NCBI GenBank assembly: GCA_029240245.1
Contig: JARBTJ010000017.1
Location: forward strand, 1 to 62,633
Source of the DNA: Herbinix sp.
GTDB taxonomy: Bacteria > Bacillota > Clostridia > Lachnospirales > Lachnospiraceae
DNA: 62,633 nucleotides
Reading direction: 5' to 3'
The position numbers and the translations under genes were made by a program. Below are positions 17,666-25,526 of the stretch, one piece after another. The notes beneath the pieces are model-generated. The model was not told the DNA's origin and searched no databases. It worked only from the letters and a program-made list of their open reading frames with translations. Numbering within the stretch: position 1 is the first letter of the stretch; the number at the start of each line of letters is the position of its first letter.

Positions 17666-18289
17666 ATGAAAAATCAATTGAGTTATCAGACAACGGAATA
17701 CGATTGCGGACCAACCACATTAACAAATGCCATCCGATATTTATTTGAACGGGAAGAAATTATGCCGGAGCTGATTAAAACAATCTCTCTCTATACCTTA
17801 GATACTTATGATAAGAATGGAGAGTATGGGAAAAGCGGCACCTCCTGTATGGCGATGATGTTTTTATCCAATTGGTTTAATCATTTCGGTAAAATAAAAA
17901 ATTTTCCTTTATATACGGAGATTATACTTAATGATAACGTAGGGATCAGGCAAAACAATAAACTTGTTGAATGCCTTCAGCAGGGAGGGACAGTGATTTT
18001 ATGTGTATGGCTTGGGGACGTGAAACATTACGTACTTTTAACTGATATCGAGGACGAATATATCTGTCTCTTTGATCCCTATGATTGGGATGTACCTGTG
18101 GATGGGACCAAAATAAAAAAGGCGGAGGATCAACCTAAAAAGATGAACCGCAAAGTCAGAATCGATGTGATTAACGAGGAAAGTAATGACTTTTACGCTC
18201 TCGGAACCAAGGAAGGGCGAGAGGCCATGCTGCTATATAATGTGAATTCCAGAATCACCCCGGAAAAATCGATTGAATTCTTTATTTGA
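17666..18289 (+). CDS. C39-like cysteine peptidase family protein
   Basis: A 207-residue protein with the papain-like C39 pattern. The catalytic cysteine lies in TTEYDCGPTTLTNAI (Cys14), the histidine in GDVKHYVLL, and the aspartate in CLFDPYDWD. Without a signal peptide or ABC domain it is a free cytoplasmic protein, not a bacteriocin-exporter domain. It lies 77 bases after the peptide permease and before the operon terminator, so it is probably co-expressed with the importer, where it could trim imported peptides. That role is inference. Confidence 0.75.
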   Translation: MKNQLSYQTTEYDCGPTTLTNAIRYLFEREEIMPELIKTISLYTLDTYDKNGEYGKSGTSCMAMMFLSNWFNHFGKIKNFPLYTEIILNDNVGIRQNNKLVECLQQGGTVILCVWLGDVKHYVLLTDIEDEYICLFDPYDWDVPVDGTKIKKAEDQPKKMNRKVRIDVINEESNDFYALGTKEGREAMLLYNVNSRITPEKSIEFFI

Positions 18290-18306
18290 GATTTAAGAAG
18301 TAAAGT

Positions 18307-18347
18307 GAGCTTTCTTATCCTGATTTTTAGGAAGGATAAGAAAGCTC
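18307..18347 (+). terminator. terminator of the peptide-transporter operon
   Basis: A perfect 14-bp stem, GAGCTTTCTTATCC with GGATAAGAAAGCTC, around a 13-base loop, followed by CTTTTAT. It lies 17 bases after the peptidase stop. Confidence 0.8.
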
Positions 18348-18446
18348 AACTTTTATATTCACATGCCTACCATCCGTGCAAAGCGTAAGAATAATCGTTG
18401 TAACAGCTAAGCAATTTACTGGTTCCATTTAATAACTGGTGATTAT

Positions 18447-18475
18447 GATGCAAAGATGATACAATTATGATGTAA
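18447..18475 (+). promoter_or_regulatory. three 11-bp-phased GATGCAA-like boxes before the two-component operon
   Basis: GATGCAA (18447), GATACAA (18458) and GATGTAA (18469) start exactly 11 bases apart, one helical turn, the spacing used by OmpR/PhoB-family regulators. Two similar boxes with the same 11-base step precede the lipoprotein/ABC operon at 21711. TACAAT (18460-18465) could be a -10, which would place the boxes over the promoter. Binding by the adjacent response regulator is inferred. Confidence 0.55.
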
Positions 18476-18509
18476 TCTGTTCCTAAAGATTATATAAAGG
18501 CGGTGTTCT

Positions 18510-19163
18510 ATGAATCAAATATTAATCGTCGAGGATGAAAAGGCAATTTCCAACCTGATGTTATTAAGTCTTACCCAAGCTGGCTATCAATGTGAATGTG
18601 TATATGATGGACTGGCGGCAGCAGATAAAATAGAAAAAAGGAATTATGATTTGATATTACTGGATGTTATGCTTCCAAAGCTGAATGGTTTTGAATTAAT
18701 GGAATATATCAGAAGCATCGGAATTCCGGTTATTTTTGTGACTGCGAAAAACTCTGTGGCTGACAGGGTAAAAGGATTGAAACTCGGAGCAGATGATTAT
18801 CTGACCAAACCCTTTGAAATAGTGGAGCTGCTTGCCAGAGTAGAATCGGTATTAAGAAGATTCCATAAGACGAAGCAGCAGTTTACCATAGGTGATTTGG
18901 AGATTGACACTCTATCACGGGTAGTAAAGAGACAGGGTGTAGAAATTAGTCTGACGAAGAAGGAGTATGAGCTGCTTCTGCTGTTTATCCAAAATAAGAA
19001 TATAGCTCTATTTCGTGATAAGATCTATGAAAAGATTTGGGAAAGTGAGTATACCGGAGATAGTAGGACGGTGGATTTGCATATACAGAGACTACGGAAA
19101 AAGGTTAGCTGGGAAGATAAGATAACCGCTGTCTATAAAATCGGATACCGGCTGGAGCTTTAA
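18510..19163 (+). CDS. OmpR-family response regulator
   Basis: A 217-residue transcription factor with an N-terminal receiver domain, in which the acidic pair E8/D9, the phosphorylated Asp52 (LILLDVMLP) and the VTAKN lysine are all present. A C-terminal winged helix (TLSRVVKRQGVEISLTKKEYELL and RTVDLHIQRLRKK) completes it. The start ATG 18510 follows AAAGGCGG. The histidine kinase gene follows after 21 bases. The phased boxes in front of this gene and before 21819 suggest it controls both its own operon and the neighbouring export operon. Confidence 0.93.
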   Translation: MNQILIVEDEKAISNLMLLSLTQAGYQCECVYDGLAAADKIEKRNYDLILLDVMLPKLNGFELMEYIRSIGIPVIFVTAKNSVADRVKGLKLGADDYLTKPFEIVELLARVESVLRRFHKTKQQFTIGDLEIDTLSRVVKRQGVEISLTKKEYELLLLFIQNKNIALFRDKIYEKIWESEYTGDSRTVDLHIQRLRKKVSWEDKITAVYKIGYRLEL

Positions 19164-19184
19164 GATACCGAATGGAGGCGAAGA

Positions 19185-20597
19185 ATGAACTTTTCGTGGA
19201 AAGTATTTTTTGGTACGATTATCATGGTGATGATAACCTTTAGTATTGGAGGTTATCTTTTAATTTCGTCCTTATTTGAGGCAGCTTATGAGCAGGAGGT
19301 AAAAAGCGCGAAGGAAGAAAATAAGCTTCTTCAGATATCGCTTGCAACTGCTCTGACAAATATAACGGAAACCAGTAAGATTGAGGATAATGTAATATCA
19401 GAAATTTCCAGTTCTATCATTAATCGCATTGGTAAAGAGCATATAATAGTTCGAATCAGCGATCAGGACGAAAAGGTAATCTATCAAAGTGAGAGTATCC
19501 CTGTGCAAAACCAGCTGTTAAAGGATATCACCGCAAATACACGTGGTCATATGCTGCAGTCGAATCAAGAGAAGCATTATTTGCAGACTGCCTGTATGAT
19601 TGGTGTCGCAGATCAGAGCATTTATCTGGAAAGCTTTCGTAATATCGACTCCATATATCAACAGCGGGAAAAGCAATACGACATCTACAAGCGTCTGTTA
19701 GTTGGATTAATCGTTATAAACGGTATCATCAGTTATTTTTTGTCTCTTTGGATCACATATCCGATTAAGAAGGTCTCAAGAGTTGCCCATAAAATATCCA
19801 GGGGAAACATTCACGACAGGGTGAAGACACGCAGCCAGGATGAAATCGGTAAGCTGGCACAGGATTTTAATCATATGACAGATAGTTTGGAGAAAAAAAT
19901 AAATGAACTAGAGGATATGACCCGAAGGCAGGAGGATTTTATCGGAAGTTTTGCTCATGAATTAAAAACACCCTTGACCTCGATTATCGGTTATGCGGAT
20001 ATCCTACGATCCAATCGATTAACCCCCGAGCTTACGGTAATGTCAGCGAATTATATATTCAATGAGGGAATTCGTTTGGAAGCTCTTTCCCTTAAGCTTT
20101 TGGAATTAATCGTAATGCGTAAGCAGGAGCTTACTTTAAAAAAAGTATATGTAAAAAGACTGTTTGGGGATGTGAAAGGGTTGGTGTATCCGGTATTACA
20201 AAAAGAAAATATCGTTTTAAAACTGGAAGCCGATGACTCCTGGTTAAACTTAGAACCAGATTTAATAAAAACTGTATTAATCAACCTGATTGATAATGCC
20301 AGGAAAGCAATGAACGGTTCCGGAACCATCCTTCTTGTAGGCAGGAAAGAGAACAGAGGATATAGTATCTACATAAGAGATAATGGTAAAGGTATTCCGA
20401 AAGAAGAACTGCAAAAGATAATAGAAGCCTTTTATATGGTAGATAAATCGAGGGCGAGAGAGCAGGGGGGAGCAGGACTCGGACTTGCTATTTGTGATGA
20501 GATTATAAGGCGGCATAACGCTACGATGACCTTTGATAGTGAGATGGGTAAGGGTACAACGGTTCATTTATTCTTCGCAGAAGGAGGAAGTATATGA
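19185..20597 (+). CDS. HAMP-domain sensor histidine kinase
   Basis: A 470-residue membrane sensor with TM helices near residues 6-30 and 165-187, an extracytoplasmic domain of about 135 residues between them, HAMP (YPIKKVSRVAHKISRGNIHDRV), the phospho-acceptor box FIGSFAHELKTPLTSIIGY, and an intact ATPase domain (N-box LINLIDNARKAM, G1 IRDNGKGIP, G2 GAGLGLAI). It starts behind GGAGGCGAAG. Its stop overlaps the next start (ATGA), coupling it to a small secreted-type protein that may modulate sensing. Confidence 0.93.
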   Translation: MNFSWKVFFGTIIMVMITFSIGGYLLISSLFEAAYEQEVKSAKEENKLLQISLATALTNITETSKIEDNVISEISSSIINRIGKEHIIVRISDQDEKVIYQSESIPVQNQLLKDITANTRGHMLQSNQEKHYLQTACMIGVADQSIYLESFRNIDSIYQQREKQYDIYKRLLVGLIVINGIISYFLSLWITYPIKKVSRVAHKISRGNIHDRVKTRSQDEIGKLAQDFNHMTDSLEKKINELEDMTRRQEDFIGSFAHELKTPLTSIIGYADILRSNRLTPELTVMSANYIFNEGIRLEALSLKLLELIVMRKQELTLKKVYVKRLFGDVKGLVYPVLQKENIVLKLEADDSWLNLEPDLIKTVLINLIDNARKAMNGSGTILLVGRKENRGYSIYIRDNGKGIPKEELQKIIEAFYMVDKSRAREQGGAGLGLAICDEIIRRHNATMTFDSEMGKGTTVHLFFAEGGSI

Positions 20598-21334
20598 ATA
20601 AGGCATACAAATATATCTTGATGACAATGCTTACCCTCTCCTTAGGCTATTTTTGTTTTGTTCTTCCTTCCAGTATCTCAAGTTGGAGGGATATGAAAAT
20701 GTCAGGGATCGTGAGCTTAGAACCTCTGGACGCTATGAATGTTGAAATCAACCGGAAGATGACCATGCTGGAAAAAGTAGATTTAATGATCAATTCCGAT
20801 AAAGAATCAAATGTAGTCTTAATCAACCAAGGAAAGGAAATGACGCAGGAGGAAGCGATACAGACTTGTATGTCAGAAATCAATACTTTGGAAGCATCCG
20901 GAATTATAAGTGCCTTATCCGAGGATATCAAGGAAGCAATGCCGAGCGCAGAACCTCTATTTTATATCAGCTCGGATGATCCGTCAAAATCAATGATTCT
21001 TTGGGTGGTCACAATATGGTATGGAAATGGAACCTATATCGTTCATTTGGATGATGAAAGCGGGAAAATAATGAACATAATATCGAAAGAACACATGAGA
21101 ATGGATGTTAATGAAGCAGACATTAATGTAACTGAAATTATGATACAAAAGCTAGGTAATTATTTAGGACTTGAATTCGAGATGGATCATTCAGAGAAGG
21201 CTGACGAGTTGCCTAAATATTTAGGTTATGATTTACGTGTTTTCATCCCGATCACAATAAAAGAAGGAGAGAAACAGATACAATGTCTGTTTTATATGTA
21301 CAAAGATAATTTTAACTTTCAATACGGCTATTAA
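20594..21334 (+). CDS. membrane-anchored extracytoplasmic protein of a two-component operon
   Basis: A 246-residue protein with one N-terminal membrane segment (residues about 7-24) and an extracytoplasmic remainder. It is not assigned to a family. The C-terminal part, with IVHLDDESGKIMNI and a late beta-rich segment, recalls PepSY- or YycI-like accessory domains, but the resemblance is weak. ATGA overlap with the kinase gene indicates co-translation, so an accessory role in signal perception is plausible. A degenerate family B palindrome begins right after its stop. Confidence 0.7.
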   Translation: MNKAYKYILMTMLTLSLGYFCFVLPSSISSWRDMKMSGIVSLEPLDAMNVEINRKMTMLEKVDLMINSDKESNVVLINQGKEMTQEEAIQTCMSEINTLEASGIISALSEDIKEAMPSAEPLFYISSDDPSKSMILWVVTIWYGNGTYIVHLDDESGKIMNIISKEHMRMDVNEADINVTEIMIQKLGNYLGLEFEMDHSEKADELPKYLGYDLRVFIPITIKEGEKQIQCLFYMYKDNFNFQYGY

Positions 21335-21395
21335 AGGTTAATTGCGAACGCATATTCTGCATTAATTGTACGCAGAGCTAATACGCTTTCCTATC
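21335..21395. repeat. palindromic repeat, family B, degenerate copy
   Basis: AGGTTAATTGCGAAC followed by TTCTGCATTAATTGTACGCA resembles the end and core of the copy at 15564 (TCTG-ATTAATTG is shared). The far end is not recognisable. Again it lies directly behind a stop codon. The remainder of the 484-base gap holds a terminator and the phased boxes listed separately. Confidence 0.4.
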
Positions 21396-21488
21396 GTTAG
21401 TTAAGTGGTATAATCAAATAGTTCTGTAATAGTCGAGATTATGAATCAAAGTATGGAATCAGACGGACAATCGAATAAGGATATATAA

Positions 21489-21532
21489 GGTGCTGCTACA
21501 GTCAAAATTTTTCATTGTAGGGGCACTTTTTT
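21489..21532 (+). terminator. terminator after the two-component operon
   Basis: GGTGCTGCTACA pairs imperfectly with TGTAGGGGCAC and is followed by six T residues (21527-21532). It separates the sensor operon from the export operon. Confidence 0.65.
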
Positions 21533-21710
21533 GTCCTAAAGAAATTGATGCGTATAAATTACGATTAATACTAACGTTTAGAATTATCGATCAAGTTGAT
21601 TCGTATATTGATGCATGATTATGGAGTTCCTAGGTTGGGATGGTATTGTCCTATTGCTGTATCGAATAAGTAAATTTTCATATAGAAAAGTTATAATTTC
21701 ATCCTTATTT

Positions 21711-21742
21711 GATGTAACTATGATGCAAGTGACTGATATGAT
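21711..21742 (+). promoter_or_regulatory. phased GATG(T/C)AA boxes and -10 before the export operon
   Basis: GATGTAA (21711) and GATGCAA (21722), 11 bases apart, stand where a -35 would be; TATGAT (21737-21742) is a fair -10 and no -35 consensus is present. This is the arrangement of a promoter that depends on a PhoB-like activator. The boxes match those at 18447-18475. Confidence 0.55.
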
Positions 21743-21818
21743 TAGTGAAGTAAGAAACCAGCGATATTGATCGCAGGGGGCAGTTCATAATTGTTTATAG
21801 AAGAAGGGAGTTATCATA

Positions 21819-23183
21819 ATGAGGAAAAAATTATATGCAAAATTATTATTTGTGACAGCAGCTGTCTTTAGTCTTTCTGCCTGTCAGGCCACACCGGAGG
21901 AAGAGATTATCAAGCAAAAAGGAAATTTGGAGGAAGTAATCCAAAATAGCCAGCAGGAAGCAGAAAATTCTGAAACGAACTTAAAGGATACCTTAGGTGT
22001 GCCGGACCAGGATGCCTTTGAGTTACAAACCAATAACAAAAATGTAGAAATCCTCGTAGATTCGGAGGTTTATGTACCGGAGGTTACCAAAGTACCGGTG
22101 GTTCATTTGAATAGAATTGATTTTGTGGATGCTGATATAGAAAAATTAAGTAAACTTTTCTTCGCTGACAGTGAAATTTACCCGGAACGAACTTATAGAG
22201 ACTATTCCAAGGATGAATTATTACAGGAGATTGCAAAGGCTCAGAAGGCTTTGGAGAATGAGGATGCTGAAAATAAAGAGTTATTTAGCCGTAAGTTAGA
22301 ACCCTATATCAGTGAATTACAATCACTGCTGGAAACTGCACCGGACACGGTTATACTAGAACCCATTACAGAATACAAGTTTTCAGAGCTAGATGAGACC
22401 TATGGGAGTCAGAGTTTCATGGCTTATGGCGATATCAACGGTAATAAGGGTCATTTTAATATCCAAAAGGGAAGTTCCTATAATAGTTGTAGCTTTATGA
22501 TTGATAAACCGGAGGGATTTTTGTGCTATTCCAAAAATGATATTATCTCCGAGGATGGGGTAGAGGCTGCAAATATGCCTATAAATTGCGATTATAGCGA
22601 AGAAGAAGCAGTGCAACTGTGCCAGAATATCGTAGAAAAGCTTGGTAAGGATAAAGAGTATATCCTTTATTCCGTAGAACCTCTTGCTGACGGCTATCCT
22701 TCTGCTGGTATCACAGCTTATTTGGGATACCGTATCAAATTCAGCAGAACCATAGAGGGAATACCGGAAACGGTGGATATGTATATGTTTGATGATGAAC
22801 TGGGATGTCTGGATACCTTCCCCTACGATTATGAAAGAATGGAATTTACTGTCTCCAATGTCGGAATCGAGAATTTTATCTGGACTTCACCGCTGGAGCT
22901 TGGGGAAAGGGCAGCAGAAAATATAAGTCTGTTATCCTACAGTGACGTCATAGATATCTTTAAAAATCAAATTCTTCTAAAATATGCGGATCAGGAGGAG
23001 GTATTAAAAGTTCATATCCCACAGATTCGTTTTGGTTACATGAGAGTGAGGGATAATGAAAGTCAGTCTTCCTTTACTATGGTGCCGGCATGGGACTTCC
23101 TATGCAATGACTATGGGCTTATGAGTATTCTAACGATTAATGCCATAGATGGCAGTATTTTGAACAGGAGCTTGGGTTATTAA
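21819..23183 (+). CDS. lipoprotein, DUF6034-like
   Basis: A 454-residue lipoprotein with signal peptide ending LSAC-Q (cysteine near residue 22). The mature part opens QATPEEEIIKQKG and ends in VPAWDFLCNDYGLMSILTINAIDGSILNRSLGY-type beta structure, which I associate with the DUF6034 lipoproteins common in Lachnospiraceae; that link is from memory. The start ATG follows GAAGGGAG. It overlaps the next permease gene by one base, so it belongs with the ABC system and is anchored outside the membrane beside it. Function unknown; ligand sensing or handling is a guess. Confidence 0.75.
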   Translation: MRKKLYAKLLFVTAAVFSLSACQATPEEEIIKQKGNLEEVIQNSQQEAENSETNLKDTLGVPDQDAFELQTNNKNVEILVDSEVYVPEVTKVPVVHLNRIDFVDADIEKLSKLFFADSEIYPERTYRDYSKDELLQEIAKAQKALENEDAENKELFSRKLEPYISELQSLLETAPDTVILEPITEYKFSELDETYGSQSFMAYGDINGNKGHFNIQKGSSYNSCSFMIDKPEGFLCYSKNDIISEDGVEAANMPINCDYSEEEAVQLCQNIVEKLGKDKEYILYSVEPLADGYPSAGITAYLGYRIKFSRTIEGIPETVDMYMFDDELGCLDTFPYDYERMEFTVSNVGIENFIWTSPLELGERAAENISLLSYSDVIDIFKNQILLKYADQEEVLKVHIPQIRFGYMRVRDNESQSSFTMVPAWDFLCNDYGLMSILTINAIDGSILNRSLGY

Positions 23184-23950
23184 TGAAGAATAATTTTTTG
23201 AAAAATCTGAGTTCAGACTTTGAAAGAGGCTTCTCATCCTTTGGTATTTTGATCAGTATGTTTGGAACCATCCTGGTGATCATACTCGGTGCCTGGGATA
23301 AGCTTGCTATTACCGATGAAATGAGGAGCGCGGGAATCGCTGCCGGCTATCATTTTAGTATGGTGTTAGAGTCATTAAAGTCCGAAGCGGCGAACATCGC
23401 CATACCGATCTTAAGTACGCTTCCCTTAAGCGGGATGTTTTTAGAGGAATACCGGTCCAGATTTAATAAGATATGTTTAATCAGAACCAGCCGCAAAAAT
23501 TATGTGATTTCTAAAGTAATCGCCACGGGGATCTGTGGAGGAGCAGGGATTTTATTTGGGCTCATCATAATCACAGGGATATTTGCTTTAATTTATAGTC
23601 CGATGGAATTAAAAGCCGCAGAAGAAACCGGGAAACTTTTCATTCAGTTTGTACAGTCGGCTTTCCTGTCCTCTATGCTGGGAATCCTATTTGCAAGTCT
23701 TGGTGCATTGCTTGGGACAGCTCAGATGAGTACTTATATGGCTTACGGAGGACCTTTCCTTATCAATTATCTGCTGATCATTTTGATTACCAGATATTTT
23801 CCGAACATATATGTATTAAATCCCAAGGAGTGGATGTTACATGAACATTATTTTTCAGATAATCCGACTGTGATTTTTCTGTTGTTGCTGGAATTATGCA
23901 TGATTATAATGCTGCTGGAGGGTATAGCTATATGGAAAAAAATCGAGTGA
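23183..23950 (+). CDS. ABC-2-type transporter permease 1
   Basis: A 255-residue integral membrane protein with about six helices: residues 18-38, 85-105, 112-135, 150-170, 190-212 and 230-250. The pattern is of ABC-2-type permeases, with IRTSRKNYVISKVIATGICGGAG before helix 3. Its ATG overlaps the stop of the lipoprotein gene. The next permease starts inside its last 19 bases. It has no peptidase or binding domain. Confidence 0.75.
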   Translation: MKNNFLKNLSSDFERGFSSFGILISMFGTILVIILGAWDKLAITDEMRSAGIAAGYHFSMVLESLKSEAANIAIPILSTLPLSGMFLEEYRSRFNKICLIRTSRKNYVISKVIATGICGGAGILFGLIIITGIFALIYSPMELKAAEETGKLFIQFVQSAFLSSMLGILFASLGALLGTAQMSTYMAYGGPFLINYLLIILITRYFPNIYVLNPKEWMLHEHYFSDNPTVIFLLLLELCMIIMLLEGIAIWKKIE

Positions 23951-24852
23951 AGAACAAAGTAGTACTGCAGGTGTGGCAGGTATGTGTATATCATTTCAGC
24001 CGGTGGCGTAATAACAAAAGGATTTTGATGGCTTTTCTACTGGCTGCCGTGATCAGCTTTTTGCTGACAGAAAAAGTTATGGCCTTTAGCGCAGAAAATG
24101 GCACCACCATTCAGATGTTTGAACCTTTCATCTGGGTTTTTGGAGATGGTACTTCAATTCTTTTGTGTGCCATGGTGGCAAGTCTTCTCTTTGCCGATAT
24201 GCCGTTTCTAAGTTCGTCGGTACCTTACTATCTGATTCGAATCCGGGTCAGGACCTGGGTAATGGGGCAGCTGTTATACATGATTTGTTCGACTTTTATC
24301 TATACAATGTTCATTTTGATTATAACAATCCTACTGTGTTCAAAAAATGCATTTTCGGGTAATGTCTGGAGTCCGACGGCTGCTTTGTTAGTCTACTCGG
24401 ATTATGGAGGAAAATTGTCTATTCCTGTCACCTTAAAAACTTTTGAGATGTCAAAACCTTATGCGTGTGCGGTGACGATCTTTTTCCTGCTCTTGCTCTA
24501 TGTTCTATTAGCTGTACTGATCATGTTTCTGGTTACGATTTGGAAGGGGCAATTACTTGGTATCATGTCACCATTTGCCTTTCATCTTTTTGGTATTTTG
24601 TTAAACCCCGAGTGGATTGGTAAGGTCTTTCAATTGTCAGAAAAGGAATTCTACAGAGCTAAAATCTTATGTGGGTGGATTTCACCGGTCAGGCAGGTTA
24701 CTTATTATTGGCATAATTTCGGTTTTGATCTGTTACCAAGGCTACAGGACACTTACCTCATATTTAGTATAGCCATTATGATGTTCATTTTAGCGATTAT
24801 AAGGAAAATGAGACGGTATAGCTTTCATTTCTTGGGAACGGAGGAAGAATAA
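23932..24852 (+). CDS. ABC-2-type transporter permease 2
   Basis: A 306-residue membrane protein with about six helices. The chosen start is ATG 23932, nine bases after GGAGGG; the frame opens at 23896 but without a ribosome site. It begins MEKNRVKNKVVLQVWQVCVYHFSRW, a cytoplasmic arm, then the first helix. It is the likely heterodimer partner of the preceding permease and is followed two bases later by the ATPase. Substrate unknown. Confidence 0.72.
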   Translation: MEKNRVKNKVVLQVWQVCVYHFSRWRNNKRILMAFLLAAVISFLLTEKVMAFSAENGTTIQMFEPFIWVFGDGTSILLCAMVASLLFADMPFLSSSVPYYLIRIRVRTWVMGQLLYMICSTFIYTMFILIITILLCSKNAFSGNVWSPTAALLVYSDYGGKLSIPVTLKTFEMSKPYACAVTIFFLLLLYVLLAVLIMFLVTIWKGQLLGIMSPFAFHLFGILLNPEWIGKVFQLSEKEFYRAKILCGWISPVRQVTYYWHNFGFDLLPRLQDTYLIFSIAIMMFILAIIRKMRRYSFHFLGTEEE

Positions 24853-24854
24853 TA

Positions 24855-25526
24855 ATGTCAGAAGTAGTGATAAATATTGATGGGGTAAGTAAATATTTTG
24901 GTGACGAGCAGGTATTAAAGGATATAACACATCAATTTCTGGCAGGAAAGGTGTATGGAATCGTCGGTAACAACGGCTCGGGTAAAACAGTACTGTTTAA
25001 ATGCATCTGCGGATTTATCCGACCGGATAAAGGGAAAATTGAAGTTTATCATAAAATAATTGGCAGGGAGGTTGATTTTCCGGAAGACATGGGGATTATC
25101 ATCGAGACGCCCGGATTTCTGCCACACTGTACCGGTTTTCGAAACCTTCAGATACTTGCCGACTTACGTCGCAAAATCGGCAAGGAGGAGATTGTTAAAG
25201 TTCTTGAGAAGGTTGGTCTGGATCCAAAACTCAAAAAGCATGTAAGCAAGTATTCCCTGGGAATGCGTCAGCGACTTGGTATTGCTCAGGCTATCATGGA
25301 GGATCCCAAGGTGCTTATATTAGATGAACCCTTCAATGGGCTGGATAAGCACGGTCTTTCCCATATCCGAGGTATCATCCTGGATTTGAAGAAACAGGGG
25401 AAAACCATTTTTCTTGCCAGTCACAACGCTGAGGACATCAGCATTTTATGTGACAGCGTATTTGAGATGGATGCAGGAGTTCTTAAGGAGGTTATGGTAA
25501 ATGAAGATAACAATGCGGTCGGATAA
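24855..25526 (+). CDS. ABC transporter ATP-binding protein
   Basis: A 223-residue ATPase with Walker A GNNGSGKT, signature YSLGMRQRLG, Walker B VLILDEPFNGLD and switch ASHN. The histidine is followed by Asn-Ala-Glu. It is of the CcmA/BcrA type that pairs with ABC-2 permeases, so export or membrane remodelling is more likely than import. It overlaps the surface-protein gene by 26 bases, showing that all five genes 21819-27771 form one coupled unit. Confidence 0.9.
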   Translation: MSEVVINIDGVSKYFGDEQVLKDITHQFLAGKVYGIVGNNGSGKTVLFKCICGFIRPDKGKIEVYHKIIGREVDFPEDMGIIIETPGFLPHCTGFRNLQILADLRRKIGKEEIVKVLEKVGLDPKLKKHVSKYSLGMRQRLGIAQAIMEDPKVLILDEPFNGLDKHGLSHIRGIILDLKKQGKTIFLASHNAEDISILCDSVFEMDAGVLKEVMVNEDNNAVG

